DNA of 19,503 bases from a bacterium (lineage in GTDB: Bacteria; SZUA-79; Acidulodesulfobacterales; Acidulodesulfobacteraceae), in the NCBI GenBank assembly GCA_021794335.1, contig JAJYQZ010000121.1, forward strand, positions 1 through 19,503, given 5' to 3'. The notes under the pieces were generated by a model. That model did no database searches, had not been told where the DNA came from, and worked only from the letters and a program-made list of their open reading frames with translations. Position numbers and translations under genes: made by a program. Positions 7,036-15,162 of the stretch are shown piece by piece (position 1 is the first letter of the stretch; the number at the start of each line of letters is the position of its first letter).

Positions 7036-8395
7036 TTTCAACATAAAGCGAAGAATAAGGATGATAAAAAGACGATTATATAAGCTCTATAACAAGCTGT
7101 TTATATATTTGCCGGTAGATATACTTATTTTTTTACGTAATTTTATAAACAATGCCACTATACGCTTGGATACCAAGCCTTCGCCTGATAAGCGCATTAT
7201 AATATTCCGCCATGACGGCATAGGCGATTACGTTTTATTCAGGAACTTTATAGAGGTATTTAAAAAAAGCCCGAAATTCGCCGGCTATAAAATAACCCTT
7301 CTCGGCAACGCCGTATGGAAAGACCTTGCAGAATTTTTGGATAAAGATTATATAAACAATTTTATCTGGCTGGATAAGAAAAAATTTACCGCCGATTTTT
7401 TTTACAGATATAAAAAATTTAAAGAAATTACCTCGGTTAAATACGAAATCCTTATTCATCCTTTCAGTAGGGAATTTTTTAACGCCGACAACGATTTAGC
7501 CTGCCTTATAACCGCTGATAAAAAAATCGGCAGCATCAGGGTTCCCCGCTTCATAAAACCGTATAAAAAGAAAATTCTCGAAAAAATTTATACCGAATTA
7601 ATTCCCGATATCGAAAACATATTGTTTGAGTTTTATAAAAATAAAAATTTCTTTGAAAGAATATTACCTGAAAAAATAAACATCGACAGGCCATTTATAA
7701 ATTTGCCGTCAATAAATCCGCCCTCTTCCTCTCCCGAACTTTCCGAAAACCCGGATTTAAAATCGAGGGTGGGGATTTCCTCCCCATATGCCGCTTTTTT
7801 CATAGGCGCAAGCGTCAAACACAGAAAATGGCCTGCTAAAAACTTTGCAGAAGTAGCCCGTTATTTAAAGACTAAATACGGTCATGGAATCGTCTTATGC
7901 GGCGGAAAAAATGAACTTAGCGATGTATCGGAATTTAAAAAGCACTTCCAGACATCATTTATCGATACGGTAGGCAAAATTTCGCTTGTTGAATTGCTTT
8001 ACGTAATCAAAAATGCTTCATTAGTTATCTCCAACGAAACTATGGCGCCGCATATCGCGATGGCGCTGGCAAACGCTAATGCAAACGAAGCATCCGATGT
8101 CCATATAGATTCGACAAATTTAAACGCTCCTGTCGCAGTTTCAAAACCTGCCCTAATAAAACCCGCCGTAATCGTAATTTCCACAGGAGAAGCCTCATAC
8201 GGTCATTTCGTGCCGTATCCCAAAGGAATCGGCGACAATTATACCGCCGTTTTTCACCCTTATATAGAAAAATACCTCAAAGAATATATCGATATTACGG
8301 CAACATTCGGACACGGTTATGACGATAGGTTTAATATTTCGGAAATAACCGTCGAATCGGTTTTGCGTAAGATAGACAAAATATTCCAACTATGA
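7019..8395 (+). CDS. GT9-family glycosyltransferase, paralogue of the gene at 15163
   Basis: 458 residues. IIIFRHDGIGDYVLFRNFIE (60-79) is the GT9 N-terminal signature, and AAFFIGASVKHRKWPAKNFA (258-277) is the second-domain block. The usual D-[ST]-G-x-x-H donor motif is altered to NETMAPHIA (339-347). It aligns along its length to the leftward GT9 at 15163-16341 but carries extra sequence: a Pro/Ser-rich stretch at 229-250 and about 30 residues rich in Asn/Ala at 352-381. Start ATG 7019 overlaps the upstream gene; ATG 7061 is an alternative giving MIKRRLYKLYNK. It may be a heptosyltransferase or another GT9; the altered motif makes activity uncertain. Confidence 0.8.
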   Translation: MTPILNFNIKRRIRMIKRRLYKLYNKLFIYLPVDILIFLRNFINNATIRLDTKPSPDKRIIIFRHDGIGDYVLFRNFIEVFKKSPKFAGYKITLLGNAVWKDLAEFLDKDYINNFIWLDKKKFTADFFYRYKKFKEITSVKYEILIHPFSREFFNADNDLACLITADKKIGSIRVPRFIKPYKKKILEKIYTELIPDIENILFEFYKNKNFFERILPEKINIDRPFINLPSINPPSSSPELSENPDLKSRVGISSPYAAFFIGASVKHRKWPAKNFAEVARYLKTKYGHGIVLCGGKNELSDVSEFKKHFQTSFIDTVGKISLVELLYVIKNASLVISNETMAPHIAMALANANANEASDVHIDSTNLNAPVAVSKPALIKPAVIVISTGEASYGHFVPYPKGIGDNYTAVFHPYIEKYLKEYIDITATFGHGYDDRFNISEITVESVLRKIDKIFQL

Positions 8396-8437
8396 TTTAT
8401 CATGCTCAAATCGTATTAATATATAATTGTATTTAGA

Positions 8438-8466
8438 TTGTAATAAATTTTTAAATTTTTTATAAT
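8438..8466 (+). promoter_or_regulatory. Sigma-70-type promoter of the GT2 gene at 8514
   Basis: TTGTAA (8438-8443), spacer 17, TATAAT (8461-8466), in a 118-base gap between genes. Initiation near 8473 gives a leader of about 40 nt, which includes a nine-codon frame at 8478-8507. No clear ribosome site precedes 8514. Confidence 0.55.
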
Positions 8467-8513
8467 AAGCGAAAAAAATGAATAAAATTTCTTTTAAAAA
8501 ACTTTAAAAAACA

Positions 8514-9209
8514 ATGAAGCTATCGGTTATTATCCCTTGTTATAACGAAGTTAAGACAATTGAAGAAATCATCGTCGCCGTTAAAAATTCTCCTTACAAA
8601 AACAAAGAAATTATCATAATAGACGACTGTTCTACGGACGGAACAAAAGAACTCCTTAAAAGCGGACTTGAAAACCATGTGGATAAAGTAATTTATCACA
8701 ACGTAAATTCAGGCAAAGGTGCGGCAATCAGGACAGGTATAAAATCCGCGGAGGGCGACGTTATAATCATTCAGGATGCCGATCTCGAATATGACCCTAA
8801 AGAATATCCAAGGTTAGTTGAACCAATCATTCAAGGAAAAGCAGACGTGGTTTTCGGCTCAAGGTTTGTAACAACGGAAAGCCGCAGAATATTATATTTC
8901 TGGCACAGAGTAGGCAATGGCGTTTTAACCCTGCTTTCAAACATATTAACTAACTTAAATTTATCGGATATGGAAACATGCTATAAAATTTTTAAAAGCG
9001 AAATAATAAAAAACATAACTATCGAAGAAGACCGCTTTGGCTTCGAGCCGGAAATAACCGCCAAAATTGCAAAAATAAAAGAGGTGCGAATTTACGAAGT
9101 TGGCATATCATATTACGGCAGAACATATGGAGAAGGCAAAAAAATAGGCTTAAAAGACGGATTCAGAGCTCTTTACTGCATAATAAAATATAACGTTTTT
9201 AGAAAATAA
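8514..9209 (+). CDS. GT2 glycosyltransferase, polyprenyl-phosphate mannose/glucose synthase-like
   Basis: 231-residue protein of the DPM1/polyprenyl-monophosphate glycosyltransferase type, which moves a sugar from a nucleotide donor to polyprenyl phosphate at the inner membrane face. Motifs: SVIIPCYNEVKTIEEII (4-20), IIIDDCSTDGT (34-44), the metal-binding DAD with LEYDP (88-95), and FGSRF (114-118). MGETCYK-like MMETCYK is replaced by SDMETCYKIFK, a standard acceptor-loop block. There is no C-terminal membrane anchor, as in soluble DPM1 proteins. Lipid-linked sugars from such enzymes feed GT-C membrane transferases, and the disrupted GT-C-like gene lies just downstream on the other strand. 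Its 3' end is duplicated at 4054-4091. Confidence 0.88.
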   Translation: MKLSVIIPCYNEVKTIEEIIVAVKNSPYKNKEIIIIDDCSTDGTKELLKSGLENHVDKVIYHNVNSGKGAAIRTGIKSAEGDVIIIQDADLEYDPKEYPRLVEPIIQGKADVVFGSRFVTTESRRILYFWHRVGNGVLTLLSNILTNLNLSDMETCYKIFKSEIIKNITIEEDRFGFEPEITAKIAKIKEVRIYEVGISYYGRTYGEGKKIGLKDGFRALYCIIKYNVFRK

Positions 9210-9238
9210 TTTTGACATTTATACCTATTCTTAGGTAC

Positions 9239-9712
9239 TTAAGGCACTCTATATACTGTAATACCATCGCCGGTTTTGCGTTTCCAGTCAATCTCATCAA
9301 AAGCTGATTCCCACATGTTTTTTTTATGCGTTTTTTCCGAAATAACTACATATTTAATATCATGTTTAACACAATAACCGTTTATAAGCCGCTTAAAGTT
9401 ACCGGAAATTTTATTATCGTTAAGCATGTTATATACATGATCGTCATGTTTATAGACCTGAAACCCCCAGTTTGGTCCCGTCATATGAATTTTAAGATTA
9501 GACCCGACTACCCAAAGCGCTCCTTGCCCGTAAGGGGAAAAAGGTATAGGAAGTATATTGCTTCCTTCAGGAACAAATTTTTTTATTGCTCTTCTGTTAA
9601 AATTAGGCTTTCCCCATGCATATGTAGTATAATTTGGGACTATAAGCAGCAGGCTAAGAATTAATAAACTATAGCGCCCGTACAATTTATATTTTGGCAG
9701 TCGTGCTATATC
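9239..9712 (-). pseudogene. C-terminal part of the IS21-split GT-C-like membrane protein
   Basis: This is the downstream segment of the gene that starts at 13023. It reads DIARLPKYKLYGRYSLLI, a last membrane span (SLLILSLLLIVPNY), then a soluble tail of about 110 residues ending GDGITVYRVP. Joining 11801 to 9707 (one copy of ATATC kept) gives ...VWIDKSDIARLPKYKLYG... with no frame break. An apparent ATG start at 9763 lies inside the IS end and encodes MVYLTPPMWC, which is transposon sequence. Without its partner the fragment has neither promoter nor function. Confidence 0.85.
9708..9712. repeat. Left target-site duplication of the IS21 element (ATATC)
   Basis: ATATC abuts the left IS end and is repeated exactly at 11801-11805 after the right end. 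IS21-family elements make 4-8 bp duplications. Confidence 0.9.
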
Positions 9713-9751
9713 TGTCATCGGCAGTGTTAAAATACACCACATCGGCGGAGT
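9713..9751 (+). repeat. IS21 left terminal inverted repeat
   Basis: Starts TGTCATCGGCAG and contains CACCACATCGGCGGAGT. It is the inverse of 11762-11800 with six mismatches. A second TACACCA copy sits at 9756. Confidence 0.9.
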
Positions 9752-9831
9752 TAAGTACACCACTTATCAATGCTAATTTAGTATTTTAAGATTTTAATTT
9801 TAATTTAACATTGCCGCCCGAACTTTTTTAT

Positions 9832-9868
9832 AATTTAATTTGATTAAATTATTTAATCAAATTAAATT
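9832..9868. repeat. 37-nt near-perfect palindrome upstream of istA
   Basis: Bases 9832-9849 are the exact reverse complement of 9851-9868 around a single central T at 9850. It lies 18 bases before the istA start, where it could act as an operator or as an RNA hairpin that limits transposase synthesis. Confidence 0.7.
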
Positions 9869-9886
9869 CAGTTTAAAGGGGCGGGC

Positions 9887-10891
9887 ATGATAACGAAAGA
9901 GGAATTCAATATGGTGCATTTATTATTCAAACAGGGTAACTCCATAAACGAGATATCCAAAACGACGGGTCTCAACAAAAGGACCGTTATCAAAAGATTG
10001 AAGGAAGATAATCTTCAAATGAAAAAAAGGACATATCCGTCCTTATTGGATGATTTTAAACCGTATATAGATAAAAGGGTTGCGGGTATGCTTCCGAGAA
10101 GAATATCTTCGGCCGTTATACTCCCTGAGATACAAAATATGGGATATAAAGGCAAAGTTAGGATTTTAAGGGATTATATCGCTTTAACCTACGGAAAAAA
10201 CAATTTTATAAAGGAAGAACCGCTTATAAGGTTCGAAACCGCCCCCGGCGTTCAGATGCAGATAGACTGGACTACCGTAAGAAACGGAAGGGATCCGATT
10301 CACTGTTTCTTATCCGTTTTAGGCTATTCCAGATATTCCTTTATATATTTCACCGATAACTTAAGATTAGAAACGTTTTTAGACTGCCATACGAAAGCCT
10401 TTTCTTATTACGGCGGGGTTACTAAAACAGTCCTTTACGATAATCTTAAATCCGTGATGATTAAAAGAAACGCATACGGGGAAGGGCTGCATAAATTTAA
10501 CGATACCTTTTTGGATTTCTCCAAATCCTTGGGCTTCATGCCCCGCCTGTGCATGCCGTACCGCGCTAAGACTAAGGGTAAGGTGGAGAGGTTCGCAAGG
10601 TTCGTCAAGGAAAACTTCTATTATCCCTTAAAGTCTAAACTAAAAAACTCCTCGGTGGAAATAACCTCCGAGCTTTTAAACAGTTACGGCTCTTCATGGC
10701 TCGAAAATATAAATGCGAGAATCCACGGAACAACCAATAAAAAACCGGTAGATTTATTTAACGAAGAAAAAGCATATTTACTGCCGGTAACGGAATATAA
10801 ATTCAGCCGCAATTATATAGCTCCGCCGGAATTAAAAATAGATACCGCAAGGATAGAAAGCTACGAAGTCCTTTTGGGAGGCGCCCTATGA
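9887..10891 (+). CDS. istA: IS21-family transposase IstA
   Basis: 334-residue DDE transposase that cuts and joins the IS ends with help from IstB. An N-terminal helix-turn-helix (about 15-40, INEISKTTGLNKRTVIKRL) should bind the terminal repeats. The rve catalytic core shows D127 in MQIDWT, D185 in LYDNLKS and E234 in GKVERF, which form the DDE triad. It is at the short end for IstA proteins but has all catalytic parts; the C-terminus ELKIDTARIESYEVLLGG resembles the usual end. Start ATG follows AAAGGGGCGGGC. Its stop overlaps the istB start (ATGA at 10888-10891), so the two are translationally coupled. Confidence 0.96.
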   Translation: MITKEEFNMVHLLFKQGNSINEISKTTGLNKRTVIKRLKEDNLQMKKRTYPSLLDDFKPYIDKRVAGMLPRRISSAVILPEIQNMGYKGKVRILRDYIALTYGKNNFIKEEPLIRFETAPGVQMQIDWTTVRNGRDPIHCFLSVLGYSRYSFIYFTDNLRLETFLDCHTKAFSYYGGVTKTVLYDNLKSVMIKRNAYGEGLHKFNDTFLDFSKSLGFMPRLCMPYRAKTKGKVERFARFVKENFYYPLKSKLKNSSVEITSELLNSYGSSWLENINARIHGTTNKKPVDLFNEEKAYLLPVTEYKFSRNYIAPPELKIDTARIESYEVLLGGAL

Positions 10892-11655
10892 CGGAATATA
10901 TTAATAATTACTGCAAAGCCTTAAGGCTCGCCGGCGTTATGAAGAACTATCCCGCCATAGCGGACGACTGCGCTAAAAAATCCCTGTCGTATTCCGAATT
11001 CTTATTGAATATACTGGAATCGGAATTTGCGGAAAGAACGGAAAGGTCTAAAAAAACCATATTGAGGTTCGCAGGCTTTCCGGTAATAAAAACTCTGGAG
11101 ATGTTCGACTTTGCGTCCTCTAACGTAAATAAAACCCAGATATCGGAGCTGTCCTCGCTTAAGTTCATAGAAAGGGCGGAGAACGTTATCTTGGTCGGAC
11201 CCTCAGGAGTAGGCAAGACCCATATCGCGCTGTCATTGGGTTATCTTGCCGCGCAGAAAAGGATAAAGACGAGATTTGTTTCATTATCGGATATGCTCCT
11301 GCAGTTAGAGATAGCCAAAGAGCAGAACAGGCTTAAAGAATATCTTAAGAAATCTATAAGTACGGTAAGCCTTCTTATAATAGACGAAATTGGATACGTC
11401 AAACTTAACGAATCTCAGGCTAATCTCTTTTTCCAGCTTATCAATAAAAAATATGAGACCGGCTCCGTTATTATTACTTCCAATCTCTCTTTTTTAAAAT
11501 GGAAGGAAATTCTTAACAACGACGAAGCATTGACCGCCGCCGTACTGGACAGGCTCATTCACCACTCCCATATTATTAATATAACCGGCGAAAGCTTCAG
11601 GCTCAAGCAGAAAAAGAAGGCGGGAATATTTTACGATAAAGAGGAGGCCGTTTAA
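10888..11655 (+). CDS. istB: IS21-family ATPase helper IstB
   Basis: 255-residue AAA+ ATPase, DnaC/DnaA-like, that assembles on target DNA and delivers it to IstA. Walker A is GPSGVGKT (104-111), Walker B LLIIDEIGY (162-170) with D166/E167. A sensor-type segment IITSNLSFLKWKEIL and the arginine-containing LDRLIHHSHI follow, both standard for IstB. Length matches the family. Translation starts within the istA stop. The start of transcription is presumably upstream of istA. Confidence 0.97.
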   Translation: MTEYINNYCKALRLAGVMKNYPAIADDCAKKSLSYSEFLLNILESEFAERTERSKKTILRFAGFPVIKTLEMFDFASSNVNKTQISELSSLKFIERAENVILVGPSGVGKTHIALSLGYLAAQKRIKTRFVSLSDMLLQLEIAKEQNRLKEYLKKSISTVSLLIIDEIGYVKLNESQANLFFQLINKKYETGSVIITSNLSFLKWKEILNNDEALTAAVLDRLIHHSHIINITGESFRLKQKKKAGIFYDKEEAV

Positions 11656-11665
11656 AACTTAATTT

Positions 11666-11691
11666 CCTTATGCCGGGTACCCGGCATAAGG
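11666..11691. terminator. Perfect 26-bp GC-rich palindrome after istB
   Basis: Bases 11666-11678 are the exact inverse of 11679-11691, centred on GGTACC, beginning 10 bases after the istB stop. As RNA it would be a very stable stem, but there is no following T-run, so it is an atypical terminator or an mRNA-stabilising or regulatory hairpin. Confidence 0.5.
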
Positions 11692-11761
11692 CATAAATAA
11701 AGGAGGAAAATATAACCTATGATAATTTAGCTATTTTAAATTAACTTACTGGTGTATTTTT

Positions 11762-11800
11762 ACTCCGCCGATGTGGTGCACTTTTAGATTGCCGTTGACA
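11762..11800 (-). repeat. IS21 right terminal inverted repeat
   Basis: Read from 11800 inward: TGTCAACGGCAATC, then the shared CACCACATCGGCGGAGT. It pairs with 9713-9751 and abuts the ATATC duplication at 11801-11805. Confidence 0.9.
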
Positions 11801-11805
11801 ATATC
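11801..11805. repeat. Right target-site duplication of the IS21 element (ATATC)
   Basis: Exact copy of 9708-9712. Keeping one copy restores the reading frame of the split host gene. Confidence 0.9.
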
Positions 11806-13023
11806 ACTTTTGTCTATCCAAACTGCCACCCAGAAACCGATCAACAAAAAAACGTACATGATGAACCTGTTAGGCGCTGCATTATTAAGAGGCGGAAAAA
11901 TAAACAAATGCCCCGGCATAGGTATCATCGTAATAATTCCATCTATATGCAAATAAGGACCGAGAGAAAAAACTGCTATCATCAATGTGATAAAAATGAG
12001 AGGTTTTACCCAAGTTCCTTTTACATCTTCTTTTTTACTTACTAAATTGCGCATAGAAAAAATAGTAATAAGCAGTAATCCTATGCCAATATAATCATCT
12101 CCTTTTATGAAATGAAAGATTCCGCTGTAAAAATTCCCGCCTATTTTTGTAAAGTTCGCAGGAATTATAAAATTAAGCAAATCCGCCGCATTATATTTTG
12201 CCGAAAATAGTATAGGCTTATTAACGGCATTTTTGAATCCGGCAACCAAATAATAAACAAAGGGAGAAGATACGGCAAGAGCCGTTATTCCTGAAAGTAT
12301 AAAATCTAACGACAAAGAATAAATTCGTCTCAAAATGTCTTTATCGCGCACATTGTATATAATAAAAACAATGATAGATAAGAATAAGAAAACAACGAAC
12401 GTAGTAATAATTTCCGTCGTTATTCCAAACAAAAAAGCCATAAGAATAGCGGTTGGTATTATAAAACCTGTTCTGCTTATCTGCTTCGAGAAACGTTTCA
12501 ACAATAAAAGAATAATTAACGGAACCGGAAAAATATAGACCATATGGATATGTCCTGCTATAAATTCCGCCATTTCATATGTTGAGAAACCGAAAATATA
12601 ACCCCCTATGAACGAAGCAAGATAACCTAATTTTAAATAGCGAAAAAGTATATATGCCGAGAAAGCGGCCGTTGCCGGAGCCAACAATATTAAAATATTC
12701 CATGAAAAGATTACTCCGAAATGATATGTAAGCGGCGCGGCGATTAAAGACAAAACCGGAACAGAGGTAAGCCACGAATTGTTATAAAATCTCGGATAAG
12801 TCAGATAATCAGTCATAAAAGGATTAATATGATGATATATCGCCCACGGCCACCATTTTAAAAAAAACAAAAAATAATCCTGATCTCCGCCCGGGCTGAA
12901 CATTGACGAAAATACATCATGTTTGTAAAAACTCATATAAAAAGTTGATAAAAACAAATATATCACAAAAACCGATAATCCAAATAAAACATTTCTTTTA
13001 AATATTTTTTTAATTAAACTCAT
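11801..13023 (-). pseudogene. N-terminal part of a GT-C-like polytopic membrane protein split by IS21
   Basis: The first 407 residues of a gene whose intact form would have 563 residues. After a first membrane span (about 11-30) the loop carries SPGGDQDYF (43-51) with D47 and D49, in the position where GT-C glycosyltransferases keep catalytic acids. About nine or more further spans follow. GT-C enzymes use polyprenyl-phosphate sugars on the periplasmic side, which would suit the polyprenyl-phosphate GT2 at 8514, but the family assignment is by architecture only; YfhO-like or unknown-function proteins look similar. No stop precedes the IS; read-through adds NGNLKVHHIGGVKIHQ from the IS end, stopping at 11746. 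It is last in the leftward operon. Confidence 0.82.
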
Positions 13024-13111
13024 TTTATATTTTTATATATATCTTAATTAATATCAAAAACAAAATAGACTTAAATTTACATCATATCAAATAATATACA
13101 TATTCCATCTA

Positions 13112-13963
13112 TTATTTATCATACTCATCCAATATTTTTTTACTGATTTGCCGATATTCATCTCTGATTTTTTCTTCAGGGTTTATAGTATTAAATTTTT
13201 TCATAAGTTTAAATTTAAGATATGTGACATTAAAATAAGCTAATTCGAGTAATACCCATAAAAAACCAAACTCCCCGTCCCTATAACCTTTTTGAATAAA
13301 AAATTTTTTGACAAAACTCTTAAAAGATTTTATAAATAGCCCTTTTAGAGTCATATCGGTTTTTTTTATGCCATTAAAAACATTATTTGCCTCTATAGTA
13401 GAATATCTATCCATTTTATTCACCCAATGTTCAACCGATGCATAAGCAAAATGTATAAAACCCTCGTTTGCCTTATTGATTTTCAAGACACGGGCATTCT
13501 GATTTAGATTATATATTTGATGAATAGCGGGTGAGAAAGCTAAATATCCTTTTTTAAAAAATCTCAATTGGGTATCCTGTAATGGACCGGAACCCCCAAA
13601 TTTGAATAAATGTGAGAATATATAATTACTTCTCGGAATCAGTACAACATCTGCCGAATCATTTTTTGCAATTTCTAAAAGTCTATTTTTTAAAGCCAAT
13701 GGAACAAGCTCATCGGCGTCAATTACAAGGATCCATTCGCCGCTTGCCTTCTCTAAAGCAAAATTTCTTGCCGGATCAGCATAACCGCATTTTTCAAAAA
13801 AATAAATTTTATCCGTATACCTCTTGGCAATATCTACAGTTTTGTCATCGCTGTACATATCCACCAAAATTATCTCATCAACCCATTTAACGGATTCAAG
13901 GCAGTTTTGAATATTTTTTTCTTCATTAAAAGTATTAACCAAAACAGATATTCTATTTTCCAT
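13112..13963 (-). CDS. GT2 glycosyltransferase, WaaE/LgtF-like
   Basis: 283 residues. ISVLVNTFNEEKNIQNCLES (5-24), DEIILVDMYSDDKTVDIA (29-46) and the DxD block LVIDADELVP (79-88) give a GT-A fold inverting transferase; GYADPARNFAL before it is typical of the LPS-core beta-glucosyltransferase WaaE/LgtF group (pattern SxDxTxxIA...GxxxxRNxA). Expected to add a hexose to the LPS core or a related lipid-linked glycan in the cytoplasm. The C-terminal third is basic and aromatic, possibly membrane-touching. A TATAAT lies 8 bases before the ATG (13977-13972), so an internal near-leaderless promoter is possible in addition to operon transcription. The exact sugar is not determinable. Confidence 0.86.
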   Translation of the reverse strand: MENRISVLVNTFNEEKNIQNCLESVKWVDEIILVDMYSDDKTVDIAKRYTDKIYFFEKCGYADPARNFALEKASGEWILVIDADELVPLALKNRLLEIAKNDSADVVLIPRSNYIFSHLFKFGGSGPLQDTQLRFFKKGYLAFSPAIHQIYNLNQNARVLKINKANEGFIHFAYASVEHWVNKMDRYSTIEANNVFNGIKKTDMTLKGLFIKSFKSFVKKFFIQKGYRDGEFGFLWVLLELAYFNVTYLKFKLMKKFNTINPEEKIRDEYRQISKKILDEYDK

Positions 13964-13990
13964 GATGTTTTATTATAATATATTTATTTA

Positions 13991-15145
13991 TTACAATTTA
14001 AATAATTCCTCAACCCACTTAGGCTTTCCCATTTTATTGAAAATACCGTCAACAATGCATCTTATAAATATTTTTATTCTTTGTACTTTATTTTCATCAT
14101 ATAATAAAACACGTAAAATTTGTCTAATTATCATAGGAACATTGAATAGTAAATAAAAAACTATATAGATTTTTCCATAAAATTTTCTCACAAAATATAT
14201 CCTGTTTCTAGTGTCAATACAAGGGGATATAACAAATCTAAAAAGGCTTGGACGTTTTCTTATCCTCCATAAAAATTTTTTAATTTCACTCGGTTTTGAA
14301 CTGCCTCCTTCCTTATGATAAATTTTACTATTGCTGCAACAAAAAATTTTCCAAGATTTCTGTATAACCCTAAAACAAAAATCTGTTTCTTCAACTTGCA
14401 TAAAATAATTTTCATCAAAAAAACCGACATCAAGGATTGTTTCTTTTTTAATTAACATAGAAGCGCCAATCAGAGCTCCTCTCATCTCAAATTTTCCATT
14501 TATCCCATTTATTCCAGCTATATTTTTATAATTTGAATGTATTACGTCCAACAATCCAGCATTTTTCCAAGATGTAACTTCACTATTTCCGCAGAGAGCT
14601 TGAATTGAAGCAGAGTCGTAATAATATAAAATCTTTGTTCCTACCATTCCAATTTTATTATCTTTTTTTATTAAATTAACCATTTGGGAAAGCGAGTCGT
14701 TCTCAATTACGGTATCATTATTAAGCAACCATATATAATTAAAATCATCATTCATTAGAGCATATCGTAATGCTATGTTGTTCCCATATGAAAAACCGCC
14801 ATTATAGGCTGATTGGATAAAAATTATACGATTTCCAGTTCCATTTTCTAACGTTTTATTTCCACCTTTTTCTGCTTCATCTTTTACATAAGAAACATAT
14901 TTAACAGGTTTGGGCGCTGGGGGAAAGGTCAAACGGTTTAGTCCGCTATCGCGTTTTACGAGTTTACCGATAGGTTTTCCCTCCGCCCAAGCAATTAAAT
15001 AATTCATTGAATTATCGGTAGAATTATTATCAACAACAATTATCTGATAATTTTTATAATCGCATTTTAATATAGATTCAATACATTCTATTGTGTCTGT
15101 AAACCCGTTGTAGTTCACAAGAACTATATAAATTTTGTCGCCCAT
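13991..15145 (-). CDS. GT2 glycosyltransferase, rhamnosyltransferase (WbbL)-like
   Basis: 384 residues. YIVLVNYNGFTDTIECIESI (6-25), IIVVDNNSTDNS (35-46), the DxD-equivalent WLLNNDTVI (139-147), GASMLIKKETILDVGFFDE and the catalytic-base block QVEETDFCFR (250-259) define the WbbL/rhamnosyltransferase branch of GT2. Between the nucleotide-binding strand and the NGGFSYGNN motif (115-123) there is a segment of roughly 60 residues (about 48-108) where simple members have about 20; its second half (KDEAEKGGNKTLENGTGNR) is low-complexity. The C-terminus has amphipathic and hydrophobic stretches. Eighteen bases separate it from the GT9 stop, so it is in the flippase operon. Confidence 0.86.
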   Translation of the reverse strand: MGDKIYIVLVNYNGFTDTIECIESILKCDYKNYQIIVVDNNSTDNSMNYLIAWAEGKPIGKLVKRDSGLNRLTFPPAPKPVKYVSYVKDEAEKGGNKTLENGTGNRIIFIQSAYNGGFSYGNNIALRYALMNDDFNYIWLLNNDTVIENDSLSQMVNLIKKDNKIGMVGTKILYYYDSASIQALCGNSEVTSWKNAGLLDVIHSNYKNIAGINGINGKFEMRGALIGASMLIKKETILDVGFFDENYFMQVEETDFCFRVIQKSWKIFCCSNSKIYHKEGGSSKPSEIKKFLWRIRKRPSLFRFVISPCIDTRNRIYFVRKFYGKIYIVFYLLFNVPMIIRQILRVLLYDENKVQRIKIFIRCIVDGIFNKMGKPKWVEELFKL

Positions 15146-15162
15146 TTCAAATATTTTTATTA

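Larger units (their letters stand above)
9713..11800 (+). mobile_element. Complete IS21-family insertion sequence
   Basis: A 2088-bp element with istA and istB in an overlapping operon. The ends are 5'-TG...CA-3': left TGTCATCGGCAG, right (read inward) TGTCAACGGCAA. The first 39 bases of each end align without gaps with six mismatches, sharing the 17-base core CACCACATCGGCGGAGT; further inside, a second TACACCA motif follows at both ends, as in IS21 elements with repeated transposase sites. The element is flanked by ATATC direct repeats. It interrupts a GT-C-like gene and runs opposite to it. Both transposition genes look intact, so it may still be active. Confidence 0.95.

Noticed and set aside
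8478..8507. Nine-codon upstream frame (MNKISFKKL) before the GT2 gene
   Set aside because: No ribosome site and AT-rich context; short frames like this are expected by chance.
9210..9238. Terminator between the convergent GT2 and membrane genes
   Set aside because: The 29-base gap shows no stem followed by a T-run.
9326..9664. 112-codon plus-strand ORF
   Set aside because: Antisense to the C-terminal part of the split membrane gene, whose frame is validated by the IS21 join.
9725..11790. IS21 ends placed at the CACCACATCGGCGG core
   Set aside because: Those boundaries give no target duplication; extending outward to TGTCA...TGACA gives TG/CA ends, ATATC repeats and an intact host frame.
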